Below are positions 35,000 through 45,743 of a DNA stretch of 64,000 bases, piece after piece. Position 1 is the first letter of the stretch. Every line of letters begins with the position of its first letter. The notes beneath the pieces are model-generated. The model was given only the letters and a program-made list of their open reading frames with translations, ran no database searches and was not told the origin of the DNA. The position numbers and the translations under genes were made by a program. The DNA is from Gossypium raimondii (lineage: Eukaryota; Streptophyta; Magnoliopsida; Malvales; Malvaceae). The DNA is taken from NCBI RefSeq assembly GCF_025698545.1, contig NC_068576.1:57510094-57574093 (forward strand), in the 5' to 3' direction.

Positions 35000-37110
35000 A
35001 TGAGTTCATTAATATCAGCAGGAGGAGATTCTTGGCAACCGGCAATGACAGGCAATTCAACTATTTCAAGCTATTGGTTCAATTGGAGGGTGTTGGTTTG
35101 TGCGATATGGGTTTTAGTTACTGCATTTTTTTCCTTCGTTTTGATATGGAAATATGAAGGTTTCCGCAAATCAAATGAAAATGGTGATGAAACTCAACAA
35201 GACAGAGCTGGATTTCTTGATGAGGATGAGACATGGAGACCATGTTTAAAAGGGATTCACCCTGCTTGGTTGTTGGCTTTTAGACTTGTTGCTTTCTTTG
35301 TGCTTTTGATACTGCTAATTGTCACTGCTTTTGTTGATGGAGGCAGCATTTTCTACTATTATACTCAGTAAGTTCTCCTTTTTCCTTTGACTAAACACAA
35401 CCAAATTTGATGTATGATTAAGTAACCTTCAATTGGTCTACACTTTGTTACAACGAGATATAAGAGGATTTCCTTGGTGGTAAGGCGCCCACAAACTCCA
35501 TGAACCCTTTTGGGCTCTTTGTCAGAGTAGGGAGATAAAACCCGGGGCTAAAACCAAGCACACTCCCCGAGAACAATACCTCCGTTGAGACTGACCCAGA
35601 GAGCAACCTCCCCTCAACAAACATGAATGTCTTTTGATTATATGTCATTGAGGATCTAAATCACATGATTTATCCAAAAATCAGCCTCATTATACCAAGG
35701 TCAACTTGTTTCTGAATCATTTTGGTGTTTTCCTTGTTCTTTGCAGGTGGACATTCACATTGATCACCTTTTATTTTGGGGTATGTTAGTGGTTTTTTTT
35801 TATTATCTCTTCTACAAGTGTATAATCCTGTTTCTTTGTACATAAACAAAGTGTTTCATTTGTAGCTTGGGTCACTGCTCTCCATACGTGGATGTTACCA
35901 ATACCACAAGAGTGTTAGTGGTGACAGGGTCGATAACGTAGAGCTAGATGCAGAGCAAGGTAACCATGCTGCTGTTGCAACAGCATATGGAGAAACCTCT
36001 AGCAATATTGCAGAAAAAAACATTAACCCCGAACATCCCCAAGTACATTTTGTTCGCCGAAGAGCAGATACTTGGGGTTATGTCTTTCAAATGATTTTCC
36101 AGGTAACGTAAAGACGGTAGCTTTTATCTCTGTCCATCAAGTGAAGTTTTTTTACATAATAGTTGTTTTGTTGTGAAGCAGATGAATGCAGGTGCTGTTT
36201 TGTTGACAGATTGTGTTTTTTGGTTCATAATCGTCCCGTTTCTTGCCATTAAAGATTACAATCTCAGTGTTGTAAGTAATCAACAATTCTGTCATATATA
36301 AATAAGATCAATCTATTAAAGAGCAAAAAGGCATATTTTTATTTCTTGTTTTGGTGGCAGCTGGCTATTAATATGCATACTATCAATGCTGTTTTCTTGC
36401 TTGGTGATACTGCTTTAAACTGCTTGGTAAGCTTCCACTAATCACATTCAAATTATGGTTCCTCCAGATCTTTCAACTAATTTTTGCTTTTCTTTGTTCC
36501 AACTCAGCACTTCCCTTGTTTTCGGATCGCATACTTCTTCCTGTGGACGGTGACGTATGTTATATTCCAATGGCTCCTTCATGCATGTGTGAATATTTGG
36601 TAAAATCCGTTGAGCCCCTCGTCTTTGTCTAGTGGGATATAATGTTGGGTAAAAGTACCATGGAAGCCAAGAGTTGGATTGCATTTTTTGTTCCCTTTAC
36701 TCAAAAAATGAGAAATGAATCCCTGTATGTTAGATTGTGCATAAACTTATTTATTTTCTCACTTTTTGAGTAGAGGTACTGGGACCTTCATGGTATTTTT
36801 ACTGTTGATTTGTGATTTTTTTTATCAATGTTACTTTCAATTGCTTGAAACAGGTGGCCATATCCATTCCTTGATTTGTCATCTCCATATGCTCCCTTAT
36901 GGTACGTGATCTAAAACAAACCATATTTGATATATTTCTAAAAATGTCATCTAGTAGTCTGATACATATCCCTCTGAAATTGGGACTTGAAGGTACTTCT
37001 CGGTAGCATTGATGCATTTCCCATGCTATGGTGCCTTTGCTTTGGTGATAAAGCTGAAACACCATGTATTTACAAGATGGTTCCCTGAATCTTATCAATG
37101 TGGGAGGTAA
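35000..37110 (+). CDS. multi-pass membrane protein of unknown function
   Basis: Eight exons (35000-35367, 35747-35780, 35866-36102, 36182-36271, 36361-36426, 36508-36599, 36854-36901, 36993-37110) encode 350 residues. Six or seven hydrophobic segments are evident, including WRVLVCAIWVLVTAFFSFVL (about 29-48), FRLVAFFVLLILLIVTAFV (about 92-110) and VLLTDCVFWFIIVPFLAI (about 215-232). Polar loops lie near 52-85 and 145-200. It contains Trp/His/Asn signatures such as INMHTINAVFLLGDTALNCL and PYAPLWYFSVALMHFPCYG, found in an uncharacterised plant family that I associate with Arabidopsis At5g62960 and At1g10660 (recall). No enzymatic motif is visible. A small terminal-repeat element sits in intron 6 (36648-36802). 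The exon structure is well supported; the function is unknown. Confidence 0.9.
35452..35645. repeat. GC-richer insert in intron 1, possibly SINE-like
   Basis: About 190 bp of much higher GC than the rest of intron 1, starting near GGATTTCCTTGGTGGTAAGG. TTGGTGGTAAGGCGCC loosely resembles a pol III A box, but no B box and no poly(A) tail are seen. It has the look of an inserted repeat. The reading frame across it on the minus strand is not supported as a gene. Confidence 0.3.
36648..36802. mobile_element. small MITE in intron 6 of the membrane-protein gene
   Basis: The left end GGTAAAAGTACCATGGAAG and the complement of the right end, AGTAAAAATACCATGAAGG, form terminal inverted repeats. TGTTG flanks both sides (36643-36647 and 36803-36807). 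Similar termini occur at about 23610-23937 and 50912-51185. Too short to encode anything. Confidence 0.6.
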
Positions 37111-38780
37111 CTCTGGCAATTTGATTGAGAAAAAAGGTTTTGAAGAGAAATGTAATTTTCCCCACAGAAGCAATAGGGAGTCTGAATTATACTGGATTCT
37201 TGTGTAAAAAAAATACGCACACACAAAAAAAGGAGTTGATGCATATATAGATGGGAGTTTTGGACGATTACAGAATTGCTTATATAGCAAAGAAAGCAGG
37301 AAAATCTTTGTTTTATTCAAGGAGTAGCTTTAAATTGTAACTATTATTGACATAAATATATTCAAAGGAAATCTTTTATTTCTCTCATAATTTGACCTAA
37401 AGTATTTATATTTGATATCAATATAAGAAAGTTGAACATGGAGTCACCAAAGCTAGATAACATAACAAATGTGTACTTTACAATTTTAATAAAGGGTTTG
37501 TTGACAGGTTTTTAATAAAGGCTTGGACAACTTTTCCAAGTCATCATGTCAAAACACCGAGAAAAAGAAAAATAGAAATTTTTTTTATGGCATCAGCAAC
37601 TTTAATTTGTAAAGGTTATTGGTCTAACATTATTATATAGATTTAATAACTTGAGTCATTAATTATTGAGACTGGAGGGCCAAGTGGGGCATGACCTGTC
37701 CATCAGGTAAAGAAAGGATCAAAGATGGAAATGTAATATGCTGGAAGTTGTATTTAATTATATCAAAAGAGTAAATTATTTTATTAAAAATTTCATTCAT
37801 TTCTACTATTTAAAATTAATTCATATACATCAACTTGAAATACATGTAATGTGTCAAGTATAATTATCTAATTTTTCGTTAATTACGTCAACTTTTAACA
37901 ATAAAAATGATAAAATTTTTAACAAAAAAAAATATTTGCTTTGATTTAATATACATAAATTAATTTACTAAAAAAAATAAAATACTATCTAACGATTAAT
38001 TTATAATTCACATGGTTTCACTTTGTGGATGCGCTCACTTTAGGCAAAGCAACACAGAGCAAAGAGGATTATTATCCTATCTCATATTAACGGAGTTTAA
38101 GTCTATAAAGTTTTTATTTGGACTGTAATTTCTTTAAAAGACATTTATAGAGGAGGCAGCTTTCAGTTTCAGAGCACAGACCACGTGAGGAACAGCCAAT
38201 GCTATGTTGGGTACAATCCTGTCTGCTTCAAGGACTCAGGCACTAATGTCTGTTTCAGAGCACAGCTGTTGTCCCTCTCAATTTTTACGCTGCTCCCTAT
38301 ATGCACATTCTTCAATTCCATTAAGGGGAAAAAAATGAAATTTACTTTTTGCTCCCTTTGATCCAATTATAACCAAATTGATACCTTCACGCTTCACAGT
38401 TGCTAAACAAAATTTACAACTTTAAAAATATCACCTCTGGCAAGTTTCAGCCAGCTGGTAAATCTATATGGCCATTGAGACAGCTTTATTTGTGTATGTT
38501 TCATTACAGGGGACTGGCTAGTCAGCAACTGCTGCAACAATAGAGGCTTCCATTTAATACAACTGAAAGGAGATCAAGTAAATGGTAATTAAGGACATAA
38601 ATAGGAAGTTAGTACATCTATTGATAACAGAAGCACAAAATGTCAGAGTAAAGGCATTACGGATCTCACCTTATATTGATATCAATTAGTTCTGATTGTC
38701 TAGATGATAGAAACCAAGGTCAAACAAATGAAGTCCCAGTCATGAAATCAAATTATGTACATAGCATACAACATATGCGA
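37111..38780. other. convergent intergenic region
   Basis: The region lies between the stop codons of the membrane-protein gene and the minus-strand PX gene, so it holds both 3' UTRs. The middle contains repeat-like AT-rich DNA near 37760-38010 (AATTTTTAACAAAAAAAAAT and similar). No exon is supported. Confidence 0.45.
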
Positions 38781-41700
38781 TCACAAATAATTGCTTGGCA
38801 TTGAACCCATTAAAATGGTATTTTCATTGTCCTTGTGCTCCATCTCTTCTTGCTTTGTCTTTGAAAATAGTCTAGATAAGAAACCCCCAGGCAACAACTC
38901 TGAGCTTGACCTCTTCCCTAACAAGTCCAATGCTCCATTTGCCCCAAAACTCAAACCACAGATTTGACTATTTGAACATCTCATAGCCTCGTCTGCTCTA
39001 AGTACTGCCCCACAAGGACAGTTTGCAATCGCTTTAAAGCAATGCTTATGGAAAACTGATCCACAGGATATACACTTTTCAATCTCACCTTCCTGTTAAA
39101 TACTTATTACTGTCAGATCGTAGCAACGAAAAAGGACCAACGATACACAATTTTCACCTTTCTCAAGCAATATATACATGAATAGCAAAATATGCTACAT
39201 TTTTTCTTTGCAAGAATTACCAGCGAGCATGTATATAATAAGTAATGCTCAGTATCAAAATTTGAGGCATTATTAACAGCCAAAAGAAACTATAAAGAGC
39301 ATCATGTAGTAGGTGCTCATGAAATGATCAATGCCAAGGGTTATAAGAAAAAAGTTGGAAGGAAAAATTCATCTAGGAGCAACTGATTAGCTAGACAGTA
39401 AACAGCAATAACCAATGGCATGTATACTGACCTGAAAAGGAAATATGAGAGATGATGGGTCAATACAAGAGTGGCGAGCGCTGCAGGGGACTCCCACATC
39501 ACAACATATGAGGCATTGCTCTATGATATGCTCCTGGATTTTCTTTGATACAGTTTCCACCATAACAGGAAGAGCTGACATGAAATTGACACATTTACTT
39601 CAAAGTCAAATCAACATGGGAGGAGAAAGCTGAAAGAATGAAAGGGAATACTGGAAAAAGAATTAAATTCAAATCCTATGTTGCAATGTAAAAATAAAAT
39701 AAAACCGAATGCAAATAGATTTAAAAAAAGGAACAAAAGATCCAAAGTGGAAGTCTTGTCTTATTTCCCAGGTAATACAGAAAACATATTATCTAATGAC
39801 TTTGCACTCATTCTCAGATAGACAGACATGGATTACTTTGAAAACCTTAACAATCAAAAACTTCAAAATTGTGTCATTTGTAGTCTGTGCATGTTTGATG
39901 GATTTGCAGGTCAGTCTCCCGAAAAGTGGCATTCTGCCTGCCTTTTCTAAAAAGGAGAGATTATTGGATGTATTAATTTTTTAGATGATCGTGACCTTTT
40001 CATGATTAGATTGTTATAAAGTCTAGCCTAACAAGGTTTTAAGCTTTATAAATTATCTCCAATAAGCACCAACTGGCTAACCCAACTACCATCACAATCA
40101 TATGTCAGAGAGAGAGAGAGAGAGAGAAAAAGTACATTAATCTTAAAGGAAAATTAATAAAATGCTCATAAACAGCTCTGGCAGCAGTTTGCTTATCTTC
40201 CATTCTGAACCCAAGATTTATAATGCAAAATAACAACATAAGCAACAAAGCCCTTAGAAAACAAGTTAACCACTAATATATTTAAAGCTGAAAATGTGAT
40301 AAAGGATCTGCCACTAAATTCAAATGCCTGTGATCAGAAGCTAACCTGCAAAAGCTCCTTTGGAAAGATCAATGAGATCTCTAAGTGCAAAAAAATCATT
40401 GCTTTCAAGAAGATATCTTCGAGACCCAAGTCCTTTGTTAATTGACATACGAAATGGACAGTGAACATACGGAAGCATCTTTCCTATTTTTTTCCTGATG
40501 CCCATAACATGGTTCAGAGCTGGAACCTTTGAAAATAGGAAAGGATTAACAGCACTGACACAAAGCATGGGCTGCAAAAGAAAGGGACAAAGGCATTTAA
40601 AACACATGGCTTAACCTTTAAGTAAACATCTGTGAAATTCAAATGTTACTTGAAGAAATTTTCATTAAGTGCATACATAAATCTTAATATATATATAAAC
40701 ATGCACTGTACAACAGATTTCTATTGGAATATAATGAACATCTAAGTTGCTCATTCGGTGATCCTTATCTTTAAATCTTGTGAAAGTCTTAAGAGGGAGT
40801 AAGTCAATTGTTTCTGTAAGGAGGAGTAAAGACATATACCAGAATACCACTAATTTCCATACTGTAAGGGCATACATAAAAAAATACCAAGTCCGGGTTA
40901 CCTTTAACATACAATTCACCTATACCTATATTCTAACATGTTCCAAGTCATTACCTGGTCATGTATAGAATCCAGATATGATTTAGCCAATTGAGAAACT
41001 GGATATCGAGTAAAATCCCAATGATGCAACACTCTTGCTGGTAAGACTGCCATCTCATTTGTGTGACAGGAAGAACAAAACAACTGGCCAGTGTATTCAC
41101 AAAGTCTAGGCTTTCCCCATCCAAAAGATTGGACAAAATCTCGCAGTAGAGTCATTCCTTCATCAAAATGTTTGTGGCATCCAGCACAAGTGTAATGTTG
41201 AGTTTCTAACAGCTGTTTCATTGATTTTGGTGCTCGAATTTCAACAATAAGCGATATAGTCTTCCCTAAAGGAGAAATATTTTCTGTGCCTTGCCCTCTT
41301 GAAAAATATGTACTCTGAGACAAATGGGTATTTGATGGAGGAATGCCAGGAAATGCATCTTGAGGTGACAAAAACCAAATCAATGCACCGGGAGGGTTAG
41401 AAGAGAACCTAGAACATATAATGGAACGTAGGCATTCTTGAATAAGAACACTTCTTTCAGCAATAACATTGGGAGACGCATTCCCAAATAACTTTCTAGA
41501 TTCTGTTTCTACGGATGACCAGGGAGGAGGAAGATTCCAACCTTGTTCAGAGAATATTGATTTCAAGCGACGATAGAGAGTACAGAAATCACGGTATCTG
41601 CGTTCGACCTCCCACTGGTCATCGCCACACCACACTCTTATCTTATACACAGTGTATTCCTTTACCCCAACCAACCTTTCACTAAGTGAGACATTTCCTT

Positions 41701-44014
41701 TCTTCTGCTTTGCGCCCACCACTTCAACACCATCTATTCTCAGTATACGTGCAGAGCGCAGGTAGGCATCGTCTGCATCTGACGTAGAAGGATTTGACCC
41801 TCCATCTTGTAGAGGAAGCGGTAACCGTGGTTGGATAATCCTATTACCCTGAGAAAACATGGCTCCAGGAGAGTCAACAGACTCAAGCAAAATTTCTTCC
41901 ATGTCATGGACTACCTCGTCATAAAATTCATTAAGCTCAACATTCTTCATCTGCAAGATGAAGTGGATGAACAAAGAAAAATATCAGCAGCTTAAAGTGT
42001 AATTTAAGTGAGCTGGAGCTCCAAAGGTTGGCAACCGCTTAAATACATAAAACAGTTGACCATCACAAGACACAAACTGAAAAGGGTGATGTATTGATTT
42101 TGAAAATAAACCATCACATACGGGACTCACACAATGGCTAGGGATTAAAACTAAGGGAAGAAAAGATGGAAGTTTTATTGATCTAATGGTTAAGCTACAA
42201 AGTAGGAAAGTGGCTATGGATCCTAATCACTGGATTAACTTCCCACCCTTCCTACCAAGCAAAGCCTTAAGTAACTTATTTCTAACTCCGCCACACAAAT
42301 GACAACTCTGTAGTAAGTCAGTACACTTAATAAAGGTGAATATAACACAAAACATTAGACAATGGAAAACTATGGTATAAATGAGAGTTAGTTACTGCTG
42401 CAGCTCATCTTTGAACCTTTCAGCAGTTCCTCGCAAATTACTCCCCCAACCAAGTTCAGGCATCATCTTGTTTCTTGACCAAAGTATCCAGCCAACCAGT
42501 AGTTCAATAAGATAGAGAAAAGCAACAAGCTTCTCCAGCCAGACCAAAATGATTTTAGTCTAAGTTAGTATTTGTTCAGTTCACTAGCAATGTATAAACG
42601 CATGCAGCCAACAGTTGAAATCCATAAGCATATAATAAATCGTAAACAATCCAAACTGATAAGGATACTAGAGGCTAAAGAAGAAAATTTACAAGTGACT
42701 GACCTCAACCACTCCAGGATGTTCTTCAAATTCATCTGGTGGCACAGGAAGACTCTTGAATGTAGTGCTCACTTTACTTTCACTTGTAGATGCGGGTGAA
42801 TCTGGTTTGCAATTGTTGTAAAGCTCTGCATTTGTTTTTTGAGGATAGTAGACTGGATGGACACAATCATCAAGGGCATCCAATTCTGCTTCATACTTAT
42901 CGATTTCCAGTCTTTCAGATAATTTACTCTCATCAACAACAATGAATTCCCTGGCTTCAGAAGATTGATGCTGCCTTACCCTGTCAGAATCTACAACATT
43001 CAATCCTACCTCGACGGGAGCTTTTTCTACAGGGGGATCCGGGTCCATTGCAAAGACATCAGTAACAGAACAAGTTTCTAGATACCCCATGTCATCATCA
43101 GCATCATGGAGTTGATTTTTAGCAACAGCAATATCTTTCACATATTTCTCTCCGTCACAAATCCTTGAAGAACTGACTGCATTGACCGAATAACATTTTG
43201 CCTCTTCTACTGTATCTTCAGCCACAGGAATGTCTTTTACTTCTAGAAATTCGGATTCACCTGAACTCGGAAAACCAATAGCCATTGCACCGAAAGTATT
43301 AAACTCCTCTTGCAATTCATCCGAACCTTGAAAACTTTTCCTTGCGACGGAGGCATCTAGCATGAAAGCTGCCAGATCACCCATGCCCGCTTCTTGCTCA
43401 AAATCATCCCAATCATTAGCACCAAACGCCACAGACGAATTAATCCCCAAAGGATTCTCGATCATATTCTTATTCTCATCATCTTCTTTCTTCCTGTAAT
43501 AAGGATTATTGCTAAACTCGTCTTCATTCGTCCCATAGTTAGACATCGAATCTTCCCCTTCAGAATGCTCATATCTTGATGAATTCCCATCTTCCTCCCT
43601 TAAATCCATGTCCAAACATGAAGAGCTACCTTCTTCAACACTTTTAACATTAAGAAAGCTCCTTCCTTCTTCGGTTCTGTCCTTCCGAAACTCAATTCTC
43701 CGATTAGGTGGAACTTTTAGGTTCCCGTCCAAACTGAAATTCTCAAAATCATCACCTAATGCAAAACCACTAAAACTCCTCGCTGACCCGAACTCAGATT
43801 CTCCGAAACAGTCATTGAATGTAGCTATTGAACTGGGCGTTCCGAGGGCGGAGTTGGCGCTGCAATAACGATCGAGTTGGGATTCTCCACAAGATGAGTA
43901 GTGCGGCGACGAAGCCGTGGAGGCGCCGTCCGATCTCGAATGGGATAAATCGAGAGGATCGGAAGAGGCGACTTGGGCGAGGTTGTTCTCGCGAGTCCCC
44001 TCTTCATTAATCAT
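38781..44014 (-). CDS. PX-domain protein with Rubicon-homology zinc region
   Basis: Five exons on the minus strand (42704-44014, 40955-41950, 40346-40571, 39432-39574, 38781-39092) encode 995 residues. The first 437 residues are acidic, Ser-rich and likely disordered. A PX domain lies at about 533-640, with YTVYKIRVWCGDDQWEVERR, YRDFCTLYRRLKSIF and a PPPW loop; PX domains bind phosphoinositides, often PI3P. The C-terminal DUF4206/Rubicon-homology region is Cys/His-rich: CAGCHKHF, CEYTGQLFCSSCH, CLICCDVGVPC and CISCGSVFHKHC...CPCG, which should bind several zinc ions. Animal relatives (Rubicon, PLEKHM1) regulate endosome and autophagosome maturation through Rab7; a similar role here is inference. 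The ATG at 44014 is followed by MINEEGTREN. It is divergent from MPP10. A (GA)n microsatellite sits in the third intron. Confidence 0.92.
40107..40127. repeat. (AG)n microsatellite
   Basis: About ten uninterrupted AG units in the intron between exons 3 and 4 of the PX gene. Confidence 0.9.
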
Positions 44015-44099
44015 TTGATGAATGGAAGTGGAGAAAATTAATCAAACGAATCCACAGATAGATTAATAATCAGCTGAAAATGAAACTGATAGAAGGGTG

Positions 44100-44108
44100 T
44101 TAGGGTTT
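44100..44108 (-). promoter_or_regulatory. telo-box in the PX gene leader
   Basis: TTAGGGTTT on the + strand reads AAACCCTAA on the coding strand, 86 bp before the ATG at 44014. This motif is enriched in promoters and leaders of plant growth and ribosome-related genes. Confidence 0.5.
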
Positions 44109-44414
44109 GATACTATTCAATTTACACTATGTTCGGAGAAAAAATATGAAGAAAAGAGAGAACGAAGTTTACGAAAGGAAATGATGTATCTGTAATTTTT
44201 TGGATAATTAAAATTTATAAATGAAGTAATTTTGTAAATTTTGGATGATTAGATTGTGTAAAGTAGAAAAATAATTGTTTATAATAATTTTTCAAAATAA
44301 AAAATTATTTTTTATAATTTCTAAAAAACTGTAAAATGGAGTATTTCAAGAAAAATAAGAATATTCAATTCATTTACTTATTTTTGCTTAAAAAAGTTTT
44401 GTTTTTGGATGAAT

Positions 44415-44835
44415 TGCACTTAAGGTTACTCAATTATTAGTAAGTTTATATTTTAGTTACACAACTTCAAAAAGTTGCAAGATGGTTACTGAACTATTCA
44501 AAAGTTTTCATTTAAGTTAATAAACTATTAAAATCATGGTTGTATGGCTTTCTTTATTCGCTCTACTTGCGCTAATTGAAAGTTTCTCATGAAACAACTT
44601 TTGAGAGTCACAAACTTATTAATCAAAATTCAAATAATTTTTTTCTCCGATCTTTAACATCGACTGTACTTTAATCTAAAGTATGTTATTCTAGCAATTT
44701 ATTGGTTGGAGCTCACTATCTAGATTTAAAGAAGGAATATAACAGTTTAATGACTTAAATAAAAACTTTTAAATAATTCAATTACTTAAATAATTTTTTA
44801 AAATAATTTAATAATTATTTTGTAATTTTTAAAGT
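44415..44835. mobile_element. foldback MITE-like element
   Basis: The left arm has AATTATTAGTAAG, AAAAGTTTTCATTTAAGTTA and ATAAACTATT. The complement of the right arm reads AAAAGTTTTTATTTAAGTCA and TTAAACTGTT, giving imperfect inverted arms of over 100 bp. Ends are degenerate and no clear target duplication was found. Confidence 0.5.
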
Positions 44836-45058
44836 TTAATAATAAAAACAAAGATGTTTTTGTGAGATAAAAGGTCAGGGAAATTTGGTGGTGGTCTCAT
44901 TATTCTGAAACCAAAAATGTGCATGCTGATTGAAGATGAGGATGGGTTATTTCACCGCATTGGTTATTCAGCTATATTAAAAATAAATAAATAAATACTT
45001 TTATATAATTAGTAAGAGTTGTCATTAAAACATCAACACAGTCGGGGAAACTTGAAGA

Positions 45059-45074
45059 CCCCCCCCCCCCCCCC
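45059..45074. repeat. poly(C) run of 16
   Basis: Sixteen consecutive C on the + strand in the PX/MPP10 divergent region. Length may be affected by sequencing error. Confidence 0.8.
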
Positions 45075-45716
45075 AAATAAATCATCCCACTCATTTGTAG
45101 CCAGCCAAGCAATAAAAAGACCACTCCAGACCAAACTTTTACTTTGTTTACGCCTCAACATTACTTGCTAAGCCCAACTATGATTTTGATGAGCCTGAGC
45201 TTCTACAATATCACAACCTCTAAGCACTCCATACATTTTGCAATATATCCAAATGGCCAACACTCAACCCTCCTTCAGACTTGGGTAGTTCCCATTGCTG
45301 AACCCTCCTTTCCTTTCCATAAGAAGGAATTGCAAAGCCGAATTACAGATGGAATCAACACAACCCTATACTAAAAGTTTTGTAGACCCAATTTTACATA
45401 TTGCAGCAGTTGCAACCTACCAGTTTGAGCTCACCGATTTGACATAATAAGTACTAAATTGATATTATACCCTTTTTAAACTTGACACGTCATCTTCCCG
45501 TTACAAAGTTAACGGTGGTTAACGAAAATGGACCAAAAAGACACGTTCGATTAGTTTGATGGCCATTTTGTAATATTTTATACTTGGGTGACCAAAAATG
45601 AAACATAAGCATAGTTGAGTTACTTGCTGTGTAGTTTTATCCTTTGTTATTGATGCCAATTTCAAAAATACTTAACAAAGCTCGGCTACTATTCTTCTCG
45701 CCGCCAATAAAATCCT

Positions 45717-45725
45717 AAACCCTAA
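45717..45725 (+). promoter_or_regulatory. telo-box in the MPP10 leader
   Basis: AAACCCTAA ends 18 bp before the ATG at 45744. Telo-boxes near the transcription start are typical of plant ribosomal-protein and ribosome-biogenesis genes, which fits MPP10. Confidence 0.6.
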
Positions 45726-45743
45726 CAAAAAGAAGCTAACTGT

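Larger units (their letters stand above)
44015..45743. other. divergent promoter region of PX and MPP10 genes
   Basis: The two genes are transcribed away from this 1.7-kb region. It contains a foldback element at about 44415-44835, a poly(C) run at 45059-45074 and a MITE-like arm near 45470-45650 (GTTAACGGTGGTTAACG, TTGGGTGACCAAAAATG). Telo-box motifs lie near both start codons. No exon is supported. Confidence 0.5.

Noticed and set aside
36799-37320. Minus-strand 173-codon frame
   Set aside because: It overlaps the last exons of the membrane-protein gene antisense, crosses its splice sites and has no recognisable domain.
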